Of a stretch of DNA of 64,000 nucleotides, positions 26,661 through 33,848 are shown piece by piece. The DNA lies in contig CAZYMF010000006.1 in the NCBI GenBank assembly GCA_964648215.1, positions 1 through 64,000 on the forward strand. The letters run 5' to 3'. Origin of the DNA: CAZYMF01 sp964648215. Lineage in GTDB: Bacteria; Desulfobacterota; Binatia; HRBIN30; JACQVA1. A program made the translations under genes and the position numbers. Position 1 is the first letter of the stretch, and the number at the start of each line of letters is the position of its first letter. The notes below the pieces were generated by a model. The model was not told the DNA's origin and searched no databases. It was given only the letters and a program-made list of their open reading frames with translations.

Positions 26661-27398
26661 ATGACGAAAGACGATCTCCGGCGCAAGGTTTGGATGCGAC
26701 TCAAGCTGGCGGGTGCGCTCCGGTTCCCAGGAATCGAACAGCGGGTGCCGAACTTCGCCAGCTCGGAACGAGCCGCGGATCTTCTGTCCGAGCTGACGCT
26801 GTGGCGGCGCGCCAAGGTCGTCAAGATGAGCGCCGATGCCCCCCAGGCGGGGCTACGCCGGCGTGCCCTGCAGGAAGGTAAGATCCTCTACCTGCCCGTT
26901 CCTCGGCTACGAGGCTACCAGTGCTTCGTCGAGGTCGACCCGGCAAAGCTCGGCAGGCGCGCGTCACGAGCGGTCAGCATGACCGGCGCGCTCCGCATGG
27001 GAAGAGTGGTGGCCGCGCACCAGATGCAGGCGATTGATCTGATCGTCTGCGGCTCCGTTGCGGTCACTCGCCAGGGGGCGCGTCTCGGTGTCGGCGGGGG
27101 TTACGGAGACCTGGAGTACGCCTTGCTCCGTAAGGAAGGTCGGGTACGAGAGTATACGCCAATCCTGACGACCGTTCATTCCCTGCAGGTTCTCGAAGAT
27201 CGAGTCCCAATGCGAGCGCATGACGTGCCCGTGGACTTCCTGGTCACCCCGGAGCAGGTAATCGCCGCGCCGAGTCTGCATCCACGCCCGCGGGGAATTC
27301 TATGGGATCTGCTGGCAGAGGAGCAGATCCGCTCCATCCCATCGCTGCAACGCAGTCGACGAGAGCCCCAGGGAGCTTCCACGCCGCGCCAGGGTTGA
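26661..27398 (+). CDS. 5-formyltetrahydrofolate cyclo-ligase-family protein
   Basis: A 245-residue protein of the MTHFS fold. It starts MTKDDLRRKVWMRLKLAG, like the family's N-terminal helix. The nucleotide/folate loop appears as ARLGVGGGYGDLEYALL, corresponding to the canonical RLGYGGGYYD. It may be an MTHFSD-like subfamily member rather than the housekeeping enzyme, because several catalytic-core residues differ. It is 53 nt downstream of trmI and may be read from the same transcript. Confidence 0.8.
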   Translation: MTKDDLRRKVWMRLKLAGALRFPGIEQRVPNFASSERAADLLSELTLWRRAKVVKMSADAPQAGLRRRALQEGKILYLPVPRLRGYQCFVEVDPAKLGRRASRAVSMTGALRMGRVVAAHQMQAIDLIVCGSVAVTRQGARLGVGGGYGDLEYALLRKEGRVREYTPILTTVHSLQVLEDRVPMRAHDVPVDFLVTPEQVIAAPSLHPRPRGILWDLLAEEQIRSIPSLQRSRREPQGASTPRQG

Positions 27399-27426
27399 AC
27401 GGAGATCCTGGCGTTCGGGGAAAAGG

Positions 27427-27442
27427 GCGCCGGTTTCGGCGC
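27427..27442 (-). terminator. Possible terminator hairpin between convergent genes
   Basis: GCGCCG-GTTT-CGGCGC (27427-27442). Read on the minus strand the stem is followed within two bases by TTTT, so it could end transcription of the histidine kinase gene about 85 nt upstream. The U-run is short. Confidence 0.35.
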
Positions 27443-27525
27443 GCGCCCCGCCGTCGGGTTCATATCCACGCACGAAGGCCGCGCCTACGCCCCGTGGGAC
27501 GGAGAGCCGATCTGCCCGGTTGAGC

Positions 27526-28953
27526 TCAGCCGACAGGGGCGGCCGGAAGAGTGAACCAGAAGGTGCTGCCCTGCTCGGGGGAGGCCTCGAGCCAGATTCG
27601 GCCCCCGTGCTTTTCGATGATCTTGCGAACCAGGGTCAGCCCGATGCCCTCGCCGGGCACGGCACCGTTCTCGAGGCGCTGAAACAGGCGAAAGATGCTG
27701 TCCTGCTTCGCCTTCGGCACGCCCGGTCCGGTGTCCCGGACGTAGCACACACAAGATCCGTTCTCGATCGAAGCCCCGATCTCGATTCTTCGCAGCGCGC
27801 GGTCGCCCATGTACTTGATGGCATTGTCGACGAGGTTGCTGATGGCCTGATTGAGACGCAGCGGATCTCCGATCACTTCGGGCAAGCTGGCGATGGCCAC
27901 GGTGATCTGCCTCTGGTCGAGCTGATAACGGAAGGAGTCGATGATCTTGTCGACCATCGGGCCAAGGGGCACCAGCTCGGTCGGGTTCGTTCGAGTCGCA
28001 ATACGCGACACGTTCAGAAGCGATCCGATGAGGCTATCCATACGCGCTACGGCCGCGTGGATGAACTCGACAGACTCATCGACGTCGGCGAAAAGCGCCC
28101 GGCTCTCGGGGCTCACCGGCTGTTCGCCTCGTAGCTCGGCGATGGCAAGCTGCAGCTCCCGGCTGAATCCCTGTACGTTGATCAGAGGGGCACGCAAATC
28201 GTGGGAGGCAACGTAGAGCAAGTCTTCCATCTCCTGGTTGGCGATTGCCAGTTGCTTCGCCTGCTGCTCGTTTGCCCTGGCCAGATCGCTCCTGTGGCGG
28301 AGAGCATCCTCCATCGCGCAGCGCGTGCGAAACTCCCGGCGACGCAGCGTCTCACTCGTCCGTATCCCAACCAGTGCGATGGCGCTCGCCGTGGCGATGA
28401 ACGACATGTTGGTGAGGAAGAGGCCGAGGCTGTTGATGTGGCCGTGAAGGACAGCCCCGACAACGTACATCGCCATCAAGGTACTGGCGATACCGAGAAT
28501 CGCGGACGGGGGCCATGGCATCAGCAACGCGACGGCCAGTATGATGAGGATGAAGCCGATGAAGTAAGGGCTCTGATAGCCGACCAGCGCCACCGGCACG
28601 CCTGCGCCGACCAACCCGACCTGCCCCGCCAAGAGGTGCCCCAGGCGCTGGCCGTGCATCTTTCCCCAGCTCGAATGGACGGCCGCCAACACCGTCAACG
28701 TCACCACCAGCCCCGCCAGCTGCCACCCAGCGAGCACCAGCCAGTGCTCCGGGTACAGGACGTAGTCGGTAATCGTGTAGAGGGGGGTGATGAGCATGGC
28801 CAGCCAGCAGGCCACAACCGTTCGCCGCTGGGTCAGGCGGCGCGTCTCCTCTGCGAATCTGACCTGCTGATCCGGCTCGAAATCTCCCCCCGCGATCGGC
28901 ATTTGCTGTGGCAGAAGCAAGCGATGCGCCATGCGGGCGTCGCGCTTGCGCAC
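27526..28953 (-). CDS. Membrane-bound sensor histidine kinase
   Basis: About 475 residues. The N-terminal third has roughly six hydrophobic helices (for example LAMLITPLYTITDYVLY and GFILIILAVALLMPW), a MASE-like membrane sensor of unknown ligand. A coiled linker is followed by HisKA (H-box LLYVASHDLRAPLINVQGF) and a full HATPase domain with NLVDNAIKYM, VRDTGPGVP and GEGIGLTLVRKI. The GTG at 28953 is preferred because GAGGG lies 9 nt upstream; an in-frame ATG is at 28932. No response regulator is adjacent. It is divergent from the DUF35-type gene. Confidence 0.9.
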   Translation of the reverse strand: MRKRDARMAHRLLLPQQMPIAGGDFEPDQQVRFAEETRRLTQRRTVVACWLAMLITPLYTITDYVLYPEHWLVLAGWQLAGLVVTLTVLAAVHSSWGKMHGQRLGHLLAGQVGLVGAGVPVALVGYQSPYFIGFILIILAVALLMPWPPSAILGIASTLMAMYVVGAVLHGHINSLGLFLTNMSFIATASAIALVGIRTSETLRRREFRTRCAMEDALRHRSDLARANEQQAKQLAIANQEMEDLLYVASHDLRAPLINVQGFSRELQLAIAELRGEQPVSPESRALFADVDESVEFIHAAVARMDSLIGSLLNVSRIATRTNPTELVPLGPMVDKIIDSFRYQLDQRQITVAIASLPEVIGDPLRLNQAISNLVDNAIKYMGDRALRRIEIGASIENGSCVCYVRDTGPGVPKAKQDSIFRLFQRLENGAVPGEGIGLTLVRKIIEKHGGRIWLEASPEQGSTFWFTLPAAPVG

Positions 28954-29069
28954 CAACCCCAGCCCTCGCAGGATCGAGATCCAGACAAAGTTAAATTGAC
29001 GGCAGTGCAGTTTTGGACGCCGTCTGCCCGCGCTTGCGCCGGCCCCAGCCGTTCGGTAAAGGCTCCGCC

Positions 29070-29486
29070 ATGACCCCGTTCCAACGCCCCTTGCCTGAGC
29101 CGGACGATCAGTCGGCCTTCTATTGGCAGGCCGCCCGCGAGCATCGGCTGGCCATCCTACGATGCCGGCAATGCGGGCGCTACGTACATTACCCACGGTC
29201 CGAATGCCCTGCCTGCCACGCCACCGGGGTGAGACCCGCACCGGTCAGCGGCCAGGGTCGAATTCACTCCTATACCGTGACCCACTATGTGCCGGCCGCG
29301 GGTTTGCGAGACGCCGTGCCCTTCGTCGTCGCGCTGGTGGAGCTGGTGGAGCAGACAAACCTACGCATCATCGCTAATCTGCGCGAGTGCGCGCCCGCGG
29401 ACGTTCGCATCGGCATGCCGGTCGAGGTGTTCTTCGAGGACGTCACGCCGGAAGTCACCCTGCCCCAGGTCCGCCCGCGCCAGTAA
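29070..29486 (+). CDS. DUF35-type OB-fold protein with zinc ribbon
   Basis: A 138-residue protein. The N-terminal rubredoxin-like zinc ribbon is CRQCGRYVHYPRSECPAC (two CxxC pairs), followed by an OB fold (GRIHSYTVTHY, then VPFVVALVELVE). These proteins usually bind acyl-CoA and partner a thiolase/SCP2-type enzyme, but no thiolase lies nearby. The ATG at 29070 is preceded by AAAGG (29058-29062). Confidence 0.9.
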   Translation: MTPFQRPLPEPDDQSAFYWQAAREHRLAILRCRQCGRYVHYPRSECPACHATGVRPAPVSGQGRIHSYTVTHYVPAAGLRDAVPFVVALVELVEQTNLRIIANLRECAPADVRIGMPVEVFFEDVTPEVTLPQVRPRQ

Positions 29487-29573
29487 CCCGTTCCGGGCGA
29501 GCCCGCGATTGCACCTGCGGGTGAGATTTGCCAAGAATCCCTGGATGGCAACCAACAGTCTCAGGAGGTCTTG

Positions 29574-30029
29574 ATGACGACCCAAGGAAACGGAGCGCAG
29601 AAAAAGGAACGATCATGGCCGGCCATTCTGGGCTGGGGTAGCCTGGCGCTCTTTGCCGTCGGATTCGTCTACGTGATCAGCACCCAACTCGGGGAGTCGT
29701 GGGCAAAGCGGGAAGCCGACGCCACGAAACTCGTCCGAGAGTACAAGCCCGACGGCAAGATGAGCCTTGAGGACATGACCAAGCTGTTGCAGACACAAGG
29801 CACGGACGTCGACGTCTTTGTGGGCGAGTTCTCGTGGGAGGGTCGGCAGATCGATGGCCCTGACTACGAAGTCATCCTCACTTGGCGAGAAGGCAACAAC
29901 CATCGCCAGGCCGTGTGGCGGGTGAACCTGAAGAACAACGAGATCCGCCCACAGGGAGACGAGGCGGCCTCCGTCGTGCGGCGAGCGGAGGAACGCGAGG
30001 CCAAAGCACAGCACTCCGGCTCGCAGTAG
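29574..30029 (+). CDS. Single-pass membrane protein of unknown function
   Basis: A 151-residue protein with a short basic N-terminus, one membrane helix (about residues 15-36, ILGWGSLALFAVGFVYVIS) and a soluble charged domain. A Trp/Tyr-containing beta-rich stretch (VGEFSWEGRQ, then VILTWREGNNHRQAVWRVN) precedes an Arg/Glu-rich helix at the C-terminus. I do not recognise the family. The start has a full AGGAGG (29563-29568) five bases upstream. Confidence 0.75.
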   Translation: MTTQGNGAQKKERSWPAILGWGSLALFAVGFVYVISTQLGESWAKREADATKLVREYKPDGKMSLEDMTKLLQTQGTDVDVFVGEFSWEGRQIDGPDYEVILTWREGNNHRQAVWRVNLKNNEIRPQGDEAASVVRRAEEREAKAQHSGSQ

Positions 30030-30049
30030 CATGGCCGCAGGAGGTGCTC

Positions 30050-30127
30050 GTGGAGGTCACGACGCTTCACCTGGAGAAACCCGACGACGTCAACGTGATC
30101 CTCGGCCAGGCCCACCGATCAATCTAG
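30050..30127 (+). pseudogene. N-terminal remnant of an adenosine-specific kinase gene (PF04008-like)
   Basis: A GTG at 30050 with AGGAGG six bases upstream opens a 25-codon frame. It reads VEVTTLHLEKPDDVNVILGQ and ends AHRSI before TAG. This matches the first strand-helix of the Adenosine_kin family, whose full length is about 160 residues. The rest is missing: the tail of the convergent DUF1232 gene begins at once. The intact ribosome site suggests recent truncation by a deletion or rearrangement. Confidence 0.6.
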
Positions 30128-30808
30128 CCCCGCGCTCTCCGTGCCGCTCGCGCTCCGGCGTCGATGACGGATCTCACGGGCCCGCGCGCGCCACGCTTGG
30201 GCCCACTGGGCGTGACGCTCGAAGACTTCCTGCCCGCAACGATTGACGAACAGCCTGGAAGCAGCCCCGATGATCACGATATCGTCGATCAAGCCGGCTC
30301 GGAGGTGATCGGGGATCAGGTCTCGCGAGACGACACCGTAGACGAGCGCCGCACCGACCGCGACGCGACCCAACCGGCTCGATCGCCGGTCGAAGAGAGC
30401 CAACAGGTACACGAGCAATCCAAGCGGCAGATAGACGCGGAATACGCTCAACCCTTGCGCCCGCCACTGCGCCAGGAGTTCCCGGTCGCACATCGCGAGG
30501 ACGATGCCAATGAGCAGCAGAATCGCCCCCCGCACCACCCAGCGCCACCACGTCCTGACGGCCCGAATGATCGACGCCAGCAAATGACGACACCACCACT
30601 TCGTCAGGCGCACCAACCGGACCGACCCCAGGCGCAATCTCCGCTCCACCGGCAGCCGCAGGGACTGACTCACGCTCGCGGCGCTCAAGCCCTCAACCGC
30701 CGGACTGGCGTCTCTCGTCACGGCCATCGACCCCGGGGGCACGGCCAGGCACCACCAGAAAACCAGGAGCAAGAGACCGCTTGGCTGGATGCTTGGCAGC
30801 CGCCTCAT
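30119..30808 (-). CDS. DUF1232 (YkvA-like) membrane protein
   Basis: About 229 residues: a signal-like hydrophobic segment at the N-terminus, a central membrane helix (about WVVRGAILLLIGIVLAM), then the DUF1232 core. In the core, two helices flank the signature VYGVVSRDLIPDHLRAGLIDDIVIIG, matching the family's YxxSPxDLIPD..G.iDD. Function of the family is unknown. The ATG at 30808 is chosen over one twelve codons upstream. Its 3' end overlaps the adenosine-kinase remnant on the other strand. Confidence 0.82.
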   Translation of the reverse strand: MRRLPSIQPSGLLLLVFWWCLAVPPGSMAVTRDASPAVEGLSAASVSQSLRLPVERRLRLGSVRLVRLTKWWCRHLLASIIRAVRTWWRWVVRGAILLLIGIVLAMCDRELLAQWRAQGLSVFRVYLPLGLLVYLLALFDRRSSRLGRVAVGAALVYGVVSRDLIPDHLRAGLIDDIVIIGAASRLFVNRCGQEVFERHAQWAQAWRARAREIRHRRRSASGTESAGLD

Positions 30809-30944
30809 TGAGCCAAAATGCGGCAGGCCGCAACCGGAAGTCAAACCGAATGGCTACCGTCACCAAAGTGCTGGGTTGATCCGACACGCCAATCGCATGG
30901 CGGCACCTCTCTGGCCCAAGTGCCCGCTAAATCGATCGAATCAA

Positions 30945-30960
30945 TGGCACCTCACTTGCT
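30945..30960 (+). promoter_or_regulatory. Near-consensus sigma-54 promoter of the XRE regulator
   Basis: TGGCACCTCACTTGCT matches 11 of 12 conserved positions of TGGCACG-N4-TTGCW, with GG (30946-30947) and GC (30958-30959) exactly spaced. Predicted start point is about 30971. A weaker look-alike (CGGCACC...TGGCC) lies 44 nt upstream at 30901-30916. Confidence 0.72.
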
Positions 30961-30974
30961 CAAAGGTATGCGCA

Positions 30975-30991
30975 GATCACCACTGGTGATC
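30975..30991. promoter_or_regulatory. Perfect palindrome, candidate operator of the XRE gene
   Basis: GATCACCA-C-TGGTGATC is a perfect 8+1+8 palindrome lying at about +5 to +21 of the sigma-54 transcript and 27 nt upstream of the XRE start codon. This is a typical size and place for an XRE/Cro-type operator. The half-site GATCACCA recurs twice in the 3' end of the same gene (31244-31251 and 31256-31263). Confidence 0.65.
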
Positions 30992-31018
30992 CAGAGGTCC
31001 AGGACAAAGGAGACTGCA

Positions 31019-31279
31019 ATGGAAACGGCTTTCAACGACACGGTCCGGTCGCTACGACATCAGCTCGGAATGACGCAGGAGGAGTTTGCCCATGCTCTCG
31101 GCCTGACGGTGGGTACCATCAACCGCTGGGAGAACGGTCGCTTCCACCCGAGCAAGCTGGCTCGCGCGACCATCCTCGACTTTGCTCATCGACGCGGAAT
31201 CTCCTTCGCCGCTGGAGACAACTCGGTCCAAGCCGATCGAGTCGATCACCATGTCGATCACCATCAGGACGTCGCCTAA
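31019..31279 (+). CDS. Small XRE-family helix-turn-helix regulator
   Basis: An 86-residue protein. Residues about 9-65 form a Cro/C1-type helix-turn-helix (LRHQLGMTQEEFAHALGLTVGTINRWENGRFHPS). The tail is rich in His and Asp (DHHVDHHQDV). The N-terminal domain nearly fills the protein, so there is no separate sensor or dimerisation domain. AAAGGAG (31006-31012) sits 6 nt before the ATG. The sigma-54 promoter and palindromic site in its leader suggest activation by an enhancer-binding protein and self-repression. No antitoxin-toxin partner is adjacent. Confidence 0.88.
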   Translation: METAFNDTVRSLRHQLGMTQEEFAHALGLTVGTINRWENGRFHPSKLARATILDFAHRRGISFAAGDNSVQADRVDHHVDHHQDVA

Positions 31280-31389
31280 CGCAAGGCACTGCAGCCTTTC
31301 TGATCCGATCCGCCGCCCCAGAGCCCATTTGCGACCACCCTGGGCCGCGCCCAGCCATGGGATCAACCAAGGTGCTCTCGCCTTGCGCT

Positions 31390-33300
31390 CTACGGAGCGC
31401 GAATGATGATCGACCGCGGTAAGCCTGGCTGATCGTTCACGTCACGCACTCGCGCGGTGACCACCGTGTCGCCGGGCGGAAAGGCCAGCTCACTACCAAT
31501 TTGCGCGCAAAATTGAAGCGTGCTCCCGGCGCCGACAAAGAAGTAGGAGCCAGCCGATCCGGTGCACGCCTCGGAGCTGGTCCTTCCCCCCGTCGCTGAT
31601 CCCTGAAATGGATAGCTGAATCGACACCCCAGGTCGTTGAGGCTATTCGCGATGCTCTGCGTGAGCCCGAACCCCGCCGGGCTCACTGCGGGCACACCGC
31701 CCACGAGCGGAGCGGCGGCATCGCAGACGGTGCTACTGCCATTTCCCAGAGGCCGATCCACCTCGACCTCCAGATCCGGACGTACGTTCGGGTCGCTCGC
31801 CGACCAGTTGAATACCGTCGTTCCGATGTCGAGGTTGCTGGGTCCTCTCTTCGCCTCGACAACCAGGAAGAACCCCTGCGGCAAAACCACCTGAAAGATT
31901 GGCCGCCCCAGGCTGTCGCTCCCGATCGGAGTCAGAGCGATGCTATTCAGTGTGGCCACCCCGAGGTAGGTCACGTCTGGCCCAATCGACAGCGGCGTCG
32001 CCGTGACTGTGGGCGATGGCGTAGGCGTGCGCGTCGCCGTTCTTGTGGGCGTCGGTGTTCGCGTTGCCGTCGCCGTCCGCGTCCCGGTGTGAGTGCGCGT
32101 CGGCGTCGGCGTTGGACTCGCCGTTGCCGTCCCGGTCACGCTCGGGGACGGTGACACTGTGGGTGTCGCTGTCCGCGTCTCCGTCGGCGTCGTCGTAAAG
32201 GTCCGACTTGGTGTACGCGTGGGCGTCGCCGTTGCCGTTTGCGTCGTCGATGGTGTCTCTGTCGGCGTGGCCGTCTCCGTGGCAGTTCGGGTCGGGGTAG
32301 CCGTGAAAGTTGGCGTGGGGCTAAGGGAAGGCGTGCGAGTTGCGGTCGGGGTGCGCGTCCCCGTGGCCGTCGCCGTTTCCGTCGCTGTTCTCGTCGGTGT
32401 CCGTGTCCGCGACGGGGTGCGCGTCCTGGTCTCCGTCGGCGTACGCGAGGGCGTCCTGGTAGGTGTGCTCGTCCGCGTCGAGGTCGGCGTACGCGTCGGC
32501 GTCGCCGTCCTGGTCTCGGTCCGCGTGCGCGACGGCGTCACCGTCCTCGTCGCCGTTGCCGTCTCGGTCGGCGTTCGTGTCGCCGTCACCGTCGCCGTAT
32601 CGCCGGGCACGTTCGAGGTAGCCGTGGCCGATGCTTCGGTCGCCGTCGGCGTCCGCGTCGGCGACGCCGACGGCGAAGGGCTTCGTGTCGCTGTCGGCCT
32701 GGGGGTGTAGGTCAGCACCCGCGTGTTCGTCGGCGTGGGCGTCCGCGAAGGCGTGCGTGTCCGCGTCGGCGTGCGAGTCCTCGATGGACTCGGCGTCACT
32801 GTCGGCGTGAAAGTCGGGGGCAACGTTCGCGTTGGCGTTCCCGACCGCGTCGGCGACTGGGCCCGCGTCACCGTTGCCGTCGCGCTCAACGAAGCCGACG
32901 GCAAGGGACTGGGCGTCTCGCTCGCCGTAGCCGTTGCTGCAGGTGTCGTGCGCGTCGAGGTCACCGACGGTGTCGGGGATGCCAGCGGCGGCGCACTCGG
33001 CGTCCTCGTCGGGCTCGCGCTCTTCGTCGGGGTAACCGTGGCCACCCCTCCCTGCAGAACCGCGGTAAAATCTGCAGCCGAGACCATCCCGTCGCCATTG
33101 GCGTCGGCCTCGGGACAAGCCAAGCCCTCGCCGAAGACCGTGCTCACAATGGCGCCGAGCAGCGCATCTCCGCCACCGGGGCAGGGAATCGCTCCCGCCC
33201 TTTCCGCGCCACTAACACAGAAGAGAGCAAGACCCGCGAGGGTCCGGGCTGCGGCACGCCACAGCCACTCGGCACAACCGCCGCCGTTCGCAGCAGACAA
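31390..33300 (-). CDS. Secreted protein with dockerin-like loop, long Thr-Pro linker and C-terminal domain
   Basis: A 636-residue exported protein: a signal sequence (hydrophobic LAGLALFCVSGAERAGA), then an EF-hand/dockerin-type loop DANGDGMVSAADF. About 340 residues of Thr-Pro-Ser-Arg repeats (TPTRTPT-like) follow, then a folded C-terminal domain of about 200 residues. The C-terminal domain contains RPDLEVEVDRPLGNGSSTVCD, the block LNDLGCRFSYPFQG and FPPGDTVVTARVRD, and is clearly homologous to that of the protein at 39177-41489. I do not recognise the domain. A possible promoter (TTGACA, 33333-33338 on the minus strand) lies just upstream. Confidence 0.85.
   Translation of the reverse strand: MSAANGGGCAEWLWRAAARTLAGLALFCVSGAERAGAIPCPGGGDALLGAIVSTVFGEGLACPEADANGDGMVSAADFTAVLQGGVATVTPTKSASPTRTPSAPPLASPTPSVTSTRTTPAATATASETPSPLPSASLSATATVTRAQSPTRSGTPTRTLPPTFTPTVTPSPSRTRTPTRTRTPSRTPTPTNTRVLTYTPRPTATRSPSPSASPTRTPTATEASATATSNVPGDTATVTATRTPTETATATRTVTPSRTRTETRTATPTRTPTSTRTSTPTRTPSRTPTETRTRTPSRTRTPTRTATETATATGTRTPTATRTPSLSPTPTFTATPTRTATETATPTETPSTTQTATATPTRTPSRTFTTTPTETRTATPTVSPSPSVTGTATASPTPTPTRTHTGTRTATATRTPTPTRTATRTPTPSPTVTATPLSIGPDVTYLGVATLNSIALTPIGSDSLGRPIFQVVLPQGFFLVVEAKRGPSNLDIGTTVFNWSASDPNVRPDLEVEVDRPLGNGSSTVCDAAAPLVGGVPAVSPAGFGLTQSIANSLNDLGCRFSYPFQGSATGGRTSSEACTGSAGSYFFVGAGSTLQFCAQIGSELAFPPGDTVVTARVRDVNDQPGLPRSIIIRAP
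31990..33040. repeat. Degenerate GTCGGCGTC-type tandem repeat encoding the Thr-Pro linker
   Basis: Short 6-18 bp units of the form GTCGGCGTC / CGCGTC repeat with drift for about 1 kb. The codon pattern (Thr-Pro-Thr-Arg on the minus strand) keeps the opposite strand open as a Val-Gly-Val repeat, which is an artefact. The tract is prone to slippage and misassembly. Confidence 0.85.
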
Positions 33301-33340
33301 GGTTTAGAAATCTTGAGTCTTCGGCACGGGTCTGTCAACG

Positions 33341-33745
33341 TTACTTTTGCGCCCGTCCCTCGACCAGAAGGCGCTCGAGCTTTACGCGCACCAGGGTCGG
33401 ATCGACGATGGGCTTGGCCAGGTAGTCGTCACATCCCGCCGCCAGCGCCTTCTGCTCGTCACCAGCCATCGCCTGCGCGGTCAACGCGATGATGGGGATG
33501 ACCTTGCCTGCTTCGAGGCTCCGGATACGCCTCGTCGCCTCCCAGCCGTCCATCACGGGCATCTTCAAATCCATGAAGATCAAATCCGGCGCCTCGCTCT
33601 CGACCGCCTCGAGTGCCTCGCGCCCGTTGCCCGCCTCGACGATCTCGAAATCACCGATGCGCTTGAGGCGATAAACGAGAATTCGCCGGTTATCCAAATT
33701 GTCTTCAACAACGAGGATCCGTTTCCGCCCCATCTCCGTACCCAT
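33341..33745 (-). CDS. Single-domain response regulator (CheY-like receiver)
   Basis: A 134-residue receiver with no output domain. Acidic pocket residues are in ILVVEDNLDNRR, the acceptor Asp about 56 is in LIFMDLKMPVMDG, the Thr/Ala switch is in IALTAQAM, and the Lys is in DDYLAKPI. It resembles the receivers that follow hybrid kinases. It lies just upstream of, and co-directional with, the dockerin/Thr-Pro protein gene (40-nt gap), which hints at co-regulation, but no kinase is adjacent. Confidence 0.92.
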   Translation of the reverse strand: MGTEMGRKRILVVEDNLDNRRILVYRLKRIGDFEIVEAGNGREALEAVESEAPDLIFMDLKMPVMDGWEATRRIRSLEAGKVIPIIALTAQAMAGDEQKALAAGCDDYLAKPIVDPTLVRVKLERLLVEGRAQK

Positions 33746-33784
33746 CGACCCGAAAGCCTATCACGCCCTCGCCCCTCTGATAAC

Positions 33785-33821
33785 AAAAAAAGGGGCCGGG
33801 ACAAGACTTCGTCCCGGCCCC
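33785..33821 (-). terminator. Rho-independent terminator of the four-paralogue operon
   Basis: On the minus strand GGGGCCGGGAC, an 8-nt loop and GTCCCGGCCCC form an 11-bp stem followed directly by seven T residues (complement of 33785-33791). It begins 27 nt after the stop codon of the last paralogue. This is the clearest intrinsic terminator in the window. Confidence 0.92.
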
Positions 33822-33848
33822 TCGAGGCGCATCGCTACGGCAGCGCCG

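Noticed and set aside
30901..30916. Second sigma-54-like element CGGCACC-N4-TGGCC upstream of the XRE gene
   Set aside because: It keeps GG and GC spacing but misses several conserved positions, and the 11/12 site at 30945 is far better placed.
31280..31400. Long-range inverted repeat CGCAAGGC / GCCTTGCG and a small hairpin at the stop of the Thr-Pro protein gene
   Set aside because: The repeat arms are about 90 nt apart and the small hairpin (31385-31400) has no T-run, so neither supports a terminator call.
31990..33040. Possible CRISPR array
   Set aside because: Units are short, adjacent and drifting, with no constant repeat of 24-40 nt or unique spacers, and they keep a coding phase.
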